Assembly (NCBI GenBank): GCA_963837805.1
Contig: CAWIOU010000023.1
Coordinates: forward strand, 434,001-498,000
Source of the DNA: Bog-756 sp963837805
Lineage (GTDB): Bacteria > Actinomycetota > Acidimicrobiia > Acidimicrobiales > RAAP-2
Length of the DNA stretch: 64,000 nucleotides
Direction of reading: 5' to 3'
The position numbers and the translations under genes are program-made. How positions within the stretch are numbered: the stretch's first letter is position 1; every line of letters starts with the position of its first letter. The notes under the pieces were generated by a model that did no database searches, was not told the origin of the DNA, and saw nothing but the letters and a program-made list of their open reading frames with translations. Of the stretch, positions 17,824 to 26,087 are shown in pieces.

Positions 17824-18716
17824 CCGACCTGGCGACGAGAGAGTCGGTGCCCTTCATCGAGGGGCTCCGCTTCGGTGAGTCCCCGCGGTGGCACGAGGGG
17901 CGCCTGTGGTACGCCGATTTCTATTCCGGGACGGTGCTGTCGACGAGCGAGTCGGGGGACGTGCGGGTCGAGCTCGAGGTCCCCGGCGAACCCGCCGGGC
18001 TGGGCTGGCTCCCCGACGGCCGACTCCTCGTGGTGGCCCGCAAGCCCCGCACCGTGCACCGGCTCGAAGCCGACGGCCGGCTCGTCCAGCACGGGGACCT
18101 CAACCCGACGGCCGGGTTCTACGGCAACGACATGGTCGTCGATGCCGCCGGACGGGCCTACGTGGGCAATTTCGGATTCGACCTCGACGGCTTCATCGAG
18201 GAACGGGGCCAGGCGGCGCTGGTGGAGCCCCCGGGCCCGCCGACCACAGCCTTGATCCGCGTCGACCCGGACGGCTCGGCCCACATCGCCGCCGAGGACA
18301 TGTCCTTCCCCAACGGAGCCGTGATCACCCCCGACGGCAAGACCCTGATCGTGGCCGAGACGCTGGCCGGCCGGCTCACCGCCTTCGACGTCGGCGACCG
18401 GGGGGAACTCACCGGGCGCCGCGAGTGGGCCACGCTCTCGTGGTGCGCGCCCGACGGGATCTGTCTCGATGCCGACGGCAACGTGTGGGTGGCCAATGCC
18501 ATCACCAACGAGTGCATGCTGGTGGCCGAGGGCGGGGACGTCATCGACCGGGTCACCACCTCCCAGACCTCGTTCGCCTGCATGCTCGGGGGCGACGACC
18601 GGTGCACGCTCTTCGTGATGACCGCACCGACCAGCACCGAGTCGGTGGTCAGCACGACCCGGACCGGACGCATCGAGCAGGCCCGGGTGGAGGTCGGCGG
18701 AGCCGGGTTGCCCTGA
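17820..18716 (+). CDS. SMP-30/gluconolactonase/LRE family beta-propeller protein
   Basis: 298 residues of a calcium-dependent six-bladed propeller, usually a lactonase. Hallmarks are the metal-ligand Glu in LRFGESPRWHEGRLWYAD, the Asn in GFYGNDMVVDAAGRAYVGNFGFD, the SFPNGAVITPDGKTLIVAET blade and the Asp of CAPDGICLDADGNVWVAN. These correspond to the Glu/Asn/Asn/Asp metal site of the family. The substrate is unknown. Translation is probably coupled to the TetR gene through the duplicated start, so expression may be controlled by that regulator. The alternative start at 17800 is out of frame with this gene. Confidence 0.85.
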   Translation: MTDLATRESVPFIEGLRFGESPRWHEGRLWYADFYSGTVLSTSESGDVRVELEVPGEPAGLGWLPDGRLLVVARKPRTVHRLEADGRLVQHGDLNPTAGFYGNDMVVDAAGRAYVGNFGFDLDGFIEERGQAALVEPPGPPTTALIRVDPDGSAHIAAEDMSFPNGAVITPDGKTLIVAETLAGRLTAFDVGDRGELTGRREWATLSWCAPDGICLDADGNVWVANAITNECMLVAEGGDVIDRVTTSQTSFACMLGGDDRCTLFVMTAPTSTESVVSTTRTGRIEQARVEVGGAGLP

Positions 18717-18760
18717 GCCGCGGCGGAGGCGGGTCGAGGTCGGCCGGAGTCGGAGGGTGG

Positions 18761-18830
18761 TCGGCCGGTGCCGGAGGCGGGTGGGCTGATCCAGTCAGAG
18801 TCGGCCGGTGCCGGAGGCAGGTGGGCTGAG
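18761..18830. repeat. Two 30-bp direct repeats after the SMP-30 gene
   Basis: Copies at 18761-18790 and 18801-18830, beginning TCGGCCGGTGCCGGAGGC, differ at only a couple of positions and are spaced 40 bp. Shorter copies of GGTCGGCCGG lie upstream. A second pair, CAGTGGAGCCGGGT, lies at about 18839 and 18869, at the end of the convergent aminotransferase gene. Confidence 0.7.
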
Positions 18831-18867
18831 TCGGGGTCCCAGTGGAGCCGGGTTGCCCCGGAACCGG

Positions 18868-20070
18868 TCAGTGGAGCCGGGTCAGTACCTTGCGAAGGCT
18901 GCGGACACCCTGGCCGATCCGCTGCTCGTTCTCGATGAGGGCGAACCGGACATGGTCGTCGCCGCCGGGGCCGAAGCCGACCCCGGGAGAGGTGGCCACA
19001 TCCGCTTCCTTGACCAGGAACTTCGAAAATTCGAGCGAGCCCATGTCCGCATAGGGCTCGGGGATGGGCGCCCACACGAACATGGTCCCGCGTGGCGGCG
19101 TGATCTCCCATCCGATGCGGTTGAGCCCGTCGCACAGCGCGTCCCGACGGGCCTGGTAGGTCTCGTTGATCCACTTGGGGTAGTCCGGCGCCTCGTTCAT
19201 GGCCACGATGGCGGCGATCTGAATGGGTTGGAAGGTCCCGTAGTCGAGGTAGCTCTTGAGTTTGGTCAGGGCCTGGACGATGGCGGCGTTGCCCACCAGG
19301 AAGCCGACCCGCCAGCCGGCCATCGAGAAGGACTTGGTCATCGTGTAGAGCTCGACGGCGACCTCCTTGGCCCCGGGAACCTGGAGGATCGACGGTGGCG
19401 TGTACCCGTCGAAGGCGATGTCGGCATAGGCGAAGTCATGGACCAGGACGATCTCGCGCTCCTGCGCGAACTCGACCAGGCGGGTCATCCAGGCCAGGTC
19501 GACACATTCGGTGGTCGGATTGTGGGGGAACGACAGGACCACCACCCGCGGCTTCGGCCACGCCGACTCCCACGCCTCCATGAGGTTGCCGAAGAAGGCC
19601 TCGCCCGGGCTGGCTCCGGCGGCGGAACCGGGAGCGTCGAGTCGGACGTGGCGGACGTCGCAACCGGTGAACAACGGGGCATAGATGTGGATCGGATAGG
19701 ACGGCGACGGGACGAGGGCGGTGTCACCCGGGCCGACCAGCACCCACATCAGATGGGAGAGACCCTCCTTGGCGCCGATGGTCGTCACCACCTCGGTGTC
19801 CGGATCCAGCTCGACCTCGAACTTGCGCAGGTACAGATCGGTGATGGCCTGGCGGATCTTCGGGATCCCCCGGCTGGCCGAGTACCGGTGGTTGCGCGGG
19901 TTGTGCACGGACTCGGCCAGCTTCTCGACGGCGACGTCGGGAGAGGGCAGGTCGGGGTTGCCGAAGCCGAGATCGATGACATCCCGCCCGTCCCGACGGG
20001 CCTCGGCCTTCAGGTCGTTGATGGTGGCGAACACATACGGTGGCAGTCCGTTGATCCGGCGAAACTCCAT
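18868..20070 (-). CDS. Class I/II aminotransferase (AlaC-like, probable alanine aminotransferase)
   Basis: 400 residues, full length for fold-type I. It shows the family blocks DLGFGNPDLPSP, HRYSASRGIPKIRQAI, the cofactor contact FPHNPTTE, the Asp/Tyr of HDFAYADIAFDG, and the pyridoxal phosphate lysine in TMTKSFSMAGWRVGF. The C-terminal arginine block is present. The combination 'HRYSASRGIPKLR' and 'SFSMAGWRVGF' is typical of AlaC-like glutamate-pyruvate aminotransferases, which share motifs with diaminopimelate aminotransferases. ATG 20070 is preceded by a weak GGTAAC region only. Likely role: alanine synthesis from pyruvate, or a related amino-transfer. It stands alone between repeats. Confidence 0.85.
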   Translation of the reverse strand: MEFRRINGLPPYVFATINDLKAEARRDGRDVIDLGFGNPDLPSPDVAVEKLAESVHNPRNHRYSASRGIPKIRQAITDLYLRKFEVELDPDTEVVTTIGAKEGLSHLMWVLVGPGDTALVPSPSYPIHIYAPLFTGCDVRHVRLDAPGSAAGASPGEAFFGNLMEAWESAWPKPRVVVLSFPHNPTTECVDLAWMTRLVEFAQEREIVLVHDFAYADIAFDGYTPPSILQVPGAKEVAVELYTMTKSFSMAGWRVGFLVGNAAIVQALTKLKSYLDYGTFQPIQIAAIVAMNEAPDYPKWINETYQARRDALCDGLNRIGWEITPPRGTMFVWAPIPEPYADMGSLEFSKFLVKEADVATSPGVGFGPGGDDHVRFALIENEQRIGQGVRSLRKVLTRLH

Positions 20071-20115
20071 GCACCGAGGTTACTGCCGGTCTCCCCCGCC
20101 CCCGGACACCCACGA

Positions 20116-20255
20116 TCCTGGATGGTCCGGTTCCGGGGTCGGGGGTCGGGGGGTCGGGCGGGCGTTCGGCCTGCCGGGGGTCGGGCGGTCGGGGGTCGGG
20201 CTCCGGGCGTCTCCCGGTCCTGTGCCGGGGGTCGGGCGGCTCCCGGTCCCGGGGC
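20116..20255. repeat. GC-rich GGGGGTCGGGC repeat
   Basis: Irregular copies of GGGGGTCGGG and CTCCCGGTCC fill the spacer between the aminotransferase start (20070) and the end of the next gene (20263). It is strongly G-rich on the plus strand and could slow polymerases, but no gene is visible. Confidence 0.6.
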
Positions 20256-20262
20256 GGCGTCG

Positions 20263-20964
20263 TCAGCTGCGATGCCGCGCCAGCTGCACCGCCCGGGCCA
20301 GGCCCTCGAGCGACTCGGGCCAGGCGCACACCGCCCAGGTGGCCCCGGCCGCCTCGAGCTCACCGAGCCGGGCCGCGGCCTCCGTCACCGACGCGCTGAC
20401 CGGACCGCCCCAGGTGACTTCCATCCCGGTCGCGGTCAGCTCGGCCACGCGGAGCGGCTCGGCGCCCCACAGGTTCACGGCCACCCCGAGCTCCCGGGCC
20501 AGGTCGATGGTCTTGGGAAGCCCCCCGCCGACCCAGACCGGGATGCCCAGATCCCGCACGGCGGCACCGACCGACAGCACTCGGGAACGTCGCTTGTCCG
20601 CCGATTCGTAGGGGACTCCGAAGGCGAGGTTCTCCGGTCGGCTCAGATGGTCGCCCGTCCCGATGCCGGCGATCATCCGGCCCCGGCTGATCACTGCGAG
20701 GCTCGACACCGTGGCCACCAGCACTTCGTCGGAAACCAGGCCGACCCGGGCCACCAGGGTGCCCACCGAGATGGAGGAGGTGGTGGCGGCCAGAGCACCG
20801 AGCAGCGGCCCCGAGGACAGCGCGGGCCGGTCCGGCCGGCCCATCGGCCACAGATGGTCGAAGCAGAACACCCCGTCGAAACCGAGTTCCTCGGCTCGTC
20901 GGGCCGATTCGAGGGCGGTGTCGGCCTCGTCGCGGAATTGCGGGAGGGTGATCCCGATCTTCAC
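20263..20964 (-). CDS. LLM-class (luciferase-like, probably F420-dependent) oxidoreductase
   Basis: 233 residues, shorter than the ~300 usual for the family. The N-terminal beta-alpha units are recognisable: KIGITLPQFR, ARRAEELGFDGVFCFDHL, the TSSISVGTLVARVG block and SRGRMIAGIGTGD, which binds the flavin or F420 phosphate. The C-terminal part carries VWVGGGLPKTIDLARELG. The usual insertion between these parts is reduced, which accounts for the length. In actinobacteria such enzymes mostly use coenzyme F420; the substrate is unknown. The start is GTG 20964. The last residues end a few bases before a long GC-rich repeat, so the C-terminus may have been trimmed. Confidence 0.75.
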   Translation of the reverse strand: MKIGITLPQFRDEADTALESARRAEELGFDGVFCFDHLWPMGRPDRPALSSGPLLGALAATTSSISVGTLVARVGLVSDEVLVATVSSLAVISRGRMIAGIGTGDHLSRPENLAFGVPYESADKRRSRVLSVGAAVRDLGIPVWVGGGLPKTIDLARELGVAVNLWGAEPLRVAELTATGMEVTWGGPVSASVTEAAARLGELEAAGATWAVCAWPESLEGLARAVQLARHRS

Positions 20965-21014
20965 GGCGTGTTCATGGCGTCTTCACGGGGCCCCGGTGGT
21001 CACGCCGCTCCTTG

Positions 21015-21079
21015 CCCGGGCGGCGGCGGCGGTCACGCCGTCGAGATGCCCCGGGCGGCGGCGGCGGTCACGCCGTCGA
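21015..21079. repeat. Perfect 30-bp direct repeat over the 3' end of a gene
   Basis: The 30 bp beginning CCCGGGCGGCGGCGGCGG occur at 21015-21044 and again at 21050-21079, 35 bp apart, with no mismatch. The right copy covers the last codons and stop codon (21068-21070) of the SRPBCC gene; the left copy is downstream of it. This looks like a recent local duplication of a gene end. Confidence 0.8.
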
Positions 21080-21511
21080 CTCGACCCGGGCCTTCAGCTC
21101 TCGCAGGGCGATCGACATGATGCGGCTCTGGGCCCGCATCTTGATGAACCCCGGCAGTGGCACCTTCATCTCCACCTCGAGGTGGTAGATGACCTCGGTC
21201 CGATTGTCCTCGGTGGCCGCGAACTCATAGCGCCCGTCGAGCTTGGACGTGATGTCGCCGCGGGTCTGCACCCACGCCAGAACCCGTGGGGCCTCGCTGA
21301 AGTCGTAGGCCAGGGTGTAGTTGGTGCTCCGCCCGAAGGCGGCGGCCCGAAAGGTCACCAGACGGGGACGTCCTTGGTCATCCCGCTCTTCGATGGTGAC
21401 CTCTTTGATGTCGGCCGCCCACTCCGGATAGGCACCGATGTCGGAGCTGACCTCGAAACAGCGCTCCGGCGTGGCCGATACGACCATTTTCTCAGTGGCT
21501 AGTTCCGCCAC
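21068..21511 (-). CDS. SRPBCC (START-like) family protein
   Basis: 147 residues. The helix-grip fold is recognised from VVSATPERCFEVSSDIGAYPEWAADI, a beta sheet with the TNYTLAYDF and YHLEVEMKVPLPGF strands and a long C-terminal helix (MSIALRELKARVES). Such proteins bind hydrophobic ligands or act as polyketide cyclase-like enzymes; similar stand-alone genes in actinobacteria have no assigned role. The start GTG 21511 has GAGGAGG at good spacing and begins with VAELATEK, as in relatives. The frame remains open further upstream but that part lacks family sequence. The last codons are part of a duplicated 30-bp segment. Confidence 0.75.
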   Translation of the reverse strand: MAELATEKMVVSATPERCFEVSSDIGAYPEWAADIKEVTIEERDDQGRPRLVTFRAAAFGRSTNYTLAYDFSEAPRVLAWVQTRGDITSKLDGRYEFAATEDNRTEVIYHLEVEMKVPLPGFIKMRAQSRIMSIALRELKARVESTA

Positions 21512-21557
21512 AATCGGGCCCTCCTCCTCGAATCGGTTGCCATGGCCGTAGGGGCCC

Positions 21558-22703
21558 TCAGCCTGCCACGTCGGCCAGCGACGCAGCCAGCCTAGGGGCG
21601 AGTTTGTCATAGTCGAAGGATGCCTCGGCCCGCCGTCTGGATGCCGTCCCCATGTAATGTCGAAGGGCCTGATCGCCGAGAAGCCGACCGATGGCACGGG
21701 CCACCGTCCCGACATCGGTCGGCCGCCTGACCACGAGACCGGTCTCTCCGTCGGCCACCGCTTCGTCGGCTCCGCCCGATGCGCCGGCCACCTGGGGCAC
21801 GCCTGCCGCAGCGGCCTCGAGGAACACGATGCCGAAGCCCTCCTGTTCGAGGCCCAGCCACCGATTGCGGCACAACATGGCGAAGACGTCGGCCGCCCCG
21901 ATCAAGGAGGGCAGTCCGGCATCGGAGACGGCCCCCAGCAGTCGGACCGGGGCACCGTGCTCGGCGATCCGGTTGGCCAAGCGGTCGGAGTCACGACCCC
22001 GGCCGGCGATGGCTACGGTCAGATCGGGCACGTCCGTCCTCAGCCGGACGGCGGCGTCGATGAGGACGTCCATGCCCTTGCGCGGCACCAGACGACTCAC
22101 ACTCACCACGAGCGGTCCGTCGGGCGGGAGGCCGAACTCGGCCCGTGCCGATGTGCGCTCGTCCGCCGAGAGCGGTCGGAACCGGTCGAGGTCGACCCCC
22201 GGGGGTATCTCCACCATGGGCGGGACACGCTGCCCCCGGCGCAGGGCCCGGCGTGCGGCGGCGGCCGGATAGCCGCCGGCCGACACGGCCAGCGCGCTCT
22301 GCCGCAGCACGTGGGCGACCAGCTGTCGGCCCGCGGGCAGGCGTCCGGGGATGGCGACCTCGGCACCGTGGAGCATCACGGCGTAGGGGATCCCGAGCCG
22401 GGGACCGATGAGACCGAGGGGGAAGACAGGATCGAGGACGACAAGGTCGGCGTCGATCCGACGGGCGGTGTCTCGGATGCGGCGGACCAACTGTGGCCCG
22501 GGGACGAGCACGCGGGTCGAGACCCGCTCGATGCGGATCCCCCGGAGCGCCTGCTCCCGATCGAAGGCCCGAGCGTCGGGGTGGGAGCTGGCGGTCAGCA
22601 CGGCGAACGAGTCGGGGTCGAGCCGTCGCCACAGCTCCCAGAGGTAGGCCTGGATGCCGCCCACCTTCGGCGGGAAGTCGTTGGTCACCAGGAGGTGGGT
22701 CAC
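21558..22703 (-). CDS. Family 4 glycosyltransferase (GT-B fold)
   Basis: 381 residues. N-terminal acceptor domain: VTHLLVTNDFPPKVGGIQAYLWEL, the family start in which the GG loop contacts the acceptor. C-terminal donor domain: VVSVSRLVPRKGMDVLIDA, GRGRDSDRL and the E-x7-E block EGFGIVFLEAAAAGVPQVA. Close in layout to actinobacterial phosphatidylinositol mannosyltransferases (PimB-like), which build glycolipids on the inner membrane face. The start GTG 22703-22701 overlaps the predicted queG stop (GTGA). The last helix is normal. Sugar donor and acceptor are inferred from similarity in layout only. Confidence 0.85.
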   Translation of the reverse strand: MTHLLVTNDFPPKVGGIQAYLWELWRRLDPDSFAVLTASSHPDARAFDREQALRGIRIERVSTRVLVPGPQLVRRIRDTARRIDADLVVLDPVFPLGLIGPRLGIPYAVMLHGAEVAIPGRLPAGRQLVAHVLRQSALAVSAGGYPAAAARRALRRGQRVPPMVEIPPGVDLDRFRPLSADERTSARAEFGLPPDGPLVVSVSRLVPRKGMDVLIDAAVRLRTDVPDLTVAIAGRGRDSDRLANRIAEHGAPVRLLGAVSDAGLPSLIGAADVFAMLCRNRWLGLEQEGFGIVFLEAAAAGVPQVAGASGGADEAVADGETGLVVRRPTDVGTVARAIGRLLGDQALRHYMGTASRRRAEASFDYDKLAPRLAASLADVAG

Positions 22704-23865
22704 GCCGGTGGCTCTGCTCGTTCTGCTCGTTCTGGTCGTGGTGGGCGGCTGGTCGCTGTGGTCGTGCTGGTCGCTGTGCCGCACCCACCAGGTCGTGCCG
22801 TCCCAGCTCCCGGGCCGCCCACTGTGCGTGCTCGACGATCATCTCGTCGTCGACCGACAGCCAGCGGATCAATGCCCGCTCGGTTCCGAGGTCGGAGCCG
22901 TCCCCCACGTTGCCCAGCGCCAGGAGTGCATTCCGGCGTAGGTACCGGGGATCTCGTTCGGCGATGTACCAGCGGCCGTGCGCCGCCATCAGGGCTTCGT
23001 CGGAGAGCTCGAGGAGCTCGAGGAGGTCCACCCAGGGCGGGCTGGCCGCGTCGGGGGCTGGCGGTGGATCCCGCCGGTCGGCGACACGGTTGATCGGACA
23101 GACCTGCTGGCACTCGTCGCAGCCGTAGATCCGGTCCCCCAGTGCCCGGCGATACTGGTCGGGGAAGGACCCGGGAGCCTGCACCAGCCAGGCCAGGCAC
23201 CGACGGGCGTCGAGAACCCCGGGGGCGACCAGGGCCCCGGTGGGGCACGCGGTGAGACAGCGGGAGCAGCTGCCGCAACCCTGGCCATGCGGTGGACGCA
23301 CCTCGGGGGCGGTGGGCCGAAGGGGCGCGTCGGTGACCACCGAGCCCAGCACCGACCACGAACCCAGCCCCGGCACCAGCAGGAGTGAATTCTTGCCGAA
23401 CCAACCGAGGCCGGCCCGATGGGCTGCGGCCCGGTCGACCAGGCCATTGTCGTCGCAGATCACCCTGGCCCGCCATCCCCGGTCCTCGAGGGCGGCGGCT
23501 ATCGGGGCCAACGCCTCACGCAGGGAGGCGTAGTGATCACGCCGTGCGTACCGGGCCACCCGGCCGGCGGGGCGGCGGGGTGAAAACCGGACACTGCCCT
23601 CGGGGGGTTCCTCCTGGCGGTAGCTCCAGGCGCCCACGACCAGCGCCTTGCAGCCGGAGAGGATCCGGTCCGGGTCGGTGGACCTGCCGGGGTTGCGATA
23701 GGTGAACTGCATCCCGCCGTCGAGCCCGAGTTGCTTCCGCTCGATCAGGTCCGTGCGGGTGTCCTCGAAGACCTCGGCGGTGGCAACAGCCACCGCGGCC
23801 AGGCCCGCACGTCGTCCGAGGTCGACCAGGACTTCGCTCAGTTCCAACGATTCCTGCCCGGACAC
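22700..23865 (-). CDS. queG: Epoxyqueuosine reductase (C-terminus frameshifted)
   Basis: Cobalamin and iron-sulfur enzyme that makes the last step to the tRNA base queuosine. It shows the B12-binding part (ALVVGAWSYRQ, RVARYARRDHYA), both [4Fe-4S] clusters CGSCSRCLTACPTGAL and CDECQQVCPINR, and a C-terminal HEAT-like helix pair (RYLRRNALLALGN). In the main frame no stop occurs until far inside the glycosyltransferase. A second frame carries a TGA at 22700-22702 that overlaps that gene's GTG. I infer one indel between about 22740 and 22830, after QWAARELGRHDLV. The start is uncertain: GTG 23865 or codons up to 23940. Confidence 0.8.
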
Positions 23866-24002
23866 GGATCGGGACGGATCACCCGCGCCAGGTCGAGAAG
23901 AATCGGAGACCGCTGATCGGGACACACACCATCGTCGCACGGCCGGGGCGGCCTGATCACGGCCCCTGTTCGAGGGCCATGTGCCCCGGTGGACGACCGG
24001 GT

Positions 24003-24275
24003 TCAGCTCACCTGTCGCGAGTGCCGGACACCCGGGACCAGACCTGCCTCCTCGAGCAAGCGGACGGCACGGGCCTCCTCGGCGTCGACGACGACGGCGT
24101 CCTCGGGCTGGCGGCCGACGATGAAGGAGACGACGCAGTCCTCACATACCTCGGTCCTCCGGTGCATGCAGTCTGCGCAGTCGATGGTGAACGCCTCGGA
24201 GGCGACCACCGGCCGGTCCGACTTGAGGTCCGGAAGAGATATCGGGACGACGGTGGGGACAGCGGTGAGCGGCAT
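24003..24275 (-). CDS. Small protein with paired CxxC motifs
   Basis: 90 residues. Two CxxC pairs, CADC and CEDC, ten residues apart in DCADCMHRRTEVCEDC, are the probable ligands of one zinc ion. An acidic C-terminal helix (VVDAEEARAVRLLEEAGLVPG) follows. ATG 24275 has GAGGAGG nine bases upstream. I know this layout as a recurrent short actinobacterial hypothetical but cannot name a family. It could be a zinc-ribbon adaptor. Its upstream region (24276-24686, ~410 bp, shared with the divergent HNH gene) holds four evenly spaced ACTCAC elements and is otherwise without recognised signals. Confidence 0.65.
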   Translation of the reverse strand: MPLTAVPTVVPISLPDLKSDRPVVASEAFTIDCADCMHRRTEVCEDCVVSFIVGRQPEDAVVVDAEEARAVRLLEEAGLVPGVRHSRQVS

Positions 24276-24436
24276 GGTTCGGCCTCCTCGGTTCGGTGAA
24301 TCGATGATGTGTTCCATGACCCGGCCATGATGGATGAAGGGTGTGACAGACGGGCCGGTGCCGGGCCGGTGCCGGGCCGGCGATTCCGACCGTCCATTGT
24401 CGGCGGGCGGATGTCGACCGGATCGGGCTCCGATTG

Positions 24437-24492
24437 ACTCACCCGTCGATTGACTCACTAGACCGGATGACTTACCGGTCCGAACTACTCAC
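24437..24492. promoter_or_regulatory. Four evenly spaced ACTCAC elements (iteron-like)
   Basis: ACTCAC occurs at 24437, 24453 and 24487, and ACTTAC at 24470, giving steps of 16, 17 and 17 bp. Two copies share a longer core, CGATTGACTCAC (24431-24442 and 24447-24458). The array is 160 bp upstream of the CxxC protein start and 195 bp upstream of the HNH gene. Spacing near 1.5 helical turns places neighbouring sites on opposite faces. It suggests a cooperative DNA-binding protein; no regulator can be named. Confidence 0.45.
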
Positions 24493-24686
24493 CAATTGGC
24501 ATGAGTGCCGTGCCCCCGGAGTCGTCTTCGAGGGAGCGTGAGGTGTCACGTCACGTTGAAGGCAGGGTGAAATTGGCGATCGTCGGGCCGGGTGGCGTCG
24601 TCCATGGGACGTGGGGACGCCATCTTTCTTGTGCATCCTTTCCTGTCCATCACCGCCCGTCACACCCCCCTGGAACAATCAGTTCC

Positions 24687-26087
24687 ATGCCACTGACGGC
24701 GACTCGCCCCACCAAACGCCCCGACGGGGTTGCCATTCCCCGGTCCACCGGGTCGGCGAGCTCGGGCCTGCTGGCCGCCATCGACGCCATCGCCACGTTC
24801 GTGGCCGACTTCGAACCTTCGATCTACAGCGGGGAGGACGCCGCCACCCTGGTCGGCGCATTCACCCGGGCCGAGCGCCTGTGTGGTGCCGGGAAGACAC
24901 TCGCTGCCACCAGAGCGGCCGAGTCCAATCGTCATGCGCATTCGGGACACCGAAGCGCGGCGGAGTGGCTGGCGCAACAGACCGGGGAGTCGGTCGGTGA
25001 GGCGGTCGATCTCCTCAAGTTGGGTCAGGCGCTCGAGGACCAACCGGAAGTCGGACGGGCCTATCGTGACGGGAAGCTCTCCCGATCGAGGGCACGGTTG
25101 GTCTCGGGCGCCGCCAGAGTCAATCCGGGGCGCGAACACGACCTTGTCGACGGAGCGCAGCAGGACACCTTCCGTCAATTGAAGGAGCGGTGCCTGCGGG
25201 CCAAGTCCGAGGGTCGTTCGGCCGAGGACGCGGCCAAGGCCTACGCGGCCATCCACCGGTCACGGAGCTGTCGAACGTGGACTGACAATGACGGTGCGTT
25301 CCGGCTCGACGCTCTGTTGACACCGGACGCCGGGGCCACGCTGCTGGCTTCGTTGACCAAGGAATCCGACCGCATCTTCCAGCAGGCGCGCAAGGCGGGG
25401 CTCGAGGAGCCGCCGACCGCGTACGCTGCCGATGCCCTCGTGGCTCTTGTGACCGGACAACCCGGTCACGTGTCCGATCGATCGCGAGGGGGACGGCCCG
25501 ATGCGGAATCGGGTGCCCCGCCGGTGGTCGACGCTCGGTCCGACCGTGACGATCGGCCGGGCCAGAACGGACGCCATACGCCGTCAGCCACCGTTCACCT
25601 TCGAGTGGACCTCGATGCCTTGCGTCGTGGCTCCGTGAACGACGGCGATGTCTGCGAGATCCCGGGGGTCGGCCCGGTTCCGATCGAATCGGCACGCGCC
25701 CTGATGGGAGATGCCATTACCGATCTCGTCATCACCAACGGGGTGGACGTGACCACGGTCTGCCATCTCGGACGCTCGATCCCCCGACCACTGAGGACGG
25801 CGCTCATGGAGCGGGACAGAACGTGCGTCGTACCCGGTTGCGACGTGCGACGCGGACTCGAGATTGACCATTGGCAGATCTCGTTCGTCGACGGCGGCCC
25901 AGCGACGCTGGAGAACCTGGCCAGGCTCTGTGGTCATCATCATTACCTCCGCACCCATCAGGGATTCGAGCTCCACGGTGGACCGGGTCGATGGCGATGG
26001 AGGCCGCCCAAGACACCGAAGATGCCGAAAGCGGGAACGGGGGGCAAGGGTGACCGTAAGCGACGGCCGCCGCCGCTCAGGACCTGA
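24687..26087 (+). CDS. DUF222/HNH endonuclease domain protein (13E12 repeat family)
   Basis: 466 residues. N-terminal DUF222-like helical region (DFEPSIYSGEDAATLVGAFTR, then HSGHRSAAEWLAQQTG) and a C-terminal HNH nuclease: CVVPGCDVRRGLEIDHWQ, then ENLARLCGHHHYLRTH with the Asp-His, Asn and His of the metal site and a CxxxC zinc pair. This family is abundant in actinobacteria, some members mobile-element-linked, with unproven substrates. ATG 24687 is chosen because it begins the first conserved block; 62 upstream residues in the same frame look non-coding. An Asp/Arg-rich insert (about 270-310) separates the domains. No inteins, introns or flanking repeats of a mobile element are visible. Confidence 0.8.
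   Translation: MPLTATRPTKRPDGVAIPRSTGSASSGLLAAIDAIATFVADFEPSIYSGEDAATLVGAFTRAERLCGAGKTLAATRAAESNRHAHSGHRSAAEWLAQQTGESVGEAVDLLKLGQALEDQPEVGRAYRDGKLSRSRARLVSGAARVNPGREHDLVDGAQQDTFRQLKERCLRAKSEGRSAEDAAKAYAAIHRSRSCRTWTDNDGAFRLDALLTPDAGATLLASLTKESDRIFQQARKAGLEEPPTAYAADALVALVTGQPGHVSDRSRGGRPDAESGAPPVVDARSDRDDRPGQNGRHTPSATVHLRVDLDALRRGSVNDGDVCEIPGVGPVPIESARALMGDAITDLVITNGVDVTTVCHLGRSIPRPLRTALMERDRTCVVPGCDVRRGLEIDHWQISFVDGGPATLENLARLCGHHHYLRTHQGFELHGGPGRWRWRPPKTPKMPKAGTGGKGDRKRRPPPLRT

Noticed and set aside
18808..21120. 770-codon plus-strand frame
   Set aside because: Antisense to the AlaC-like aminotransferase, the LLM oxidoreductase and the SRPBCC gene, all with clear family motifs; GC bias keeps stops rare.
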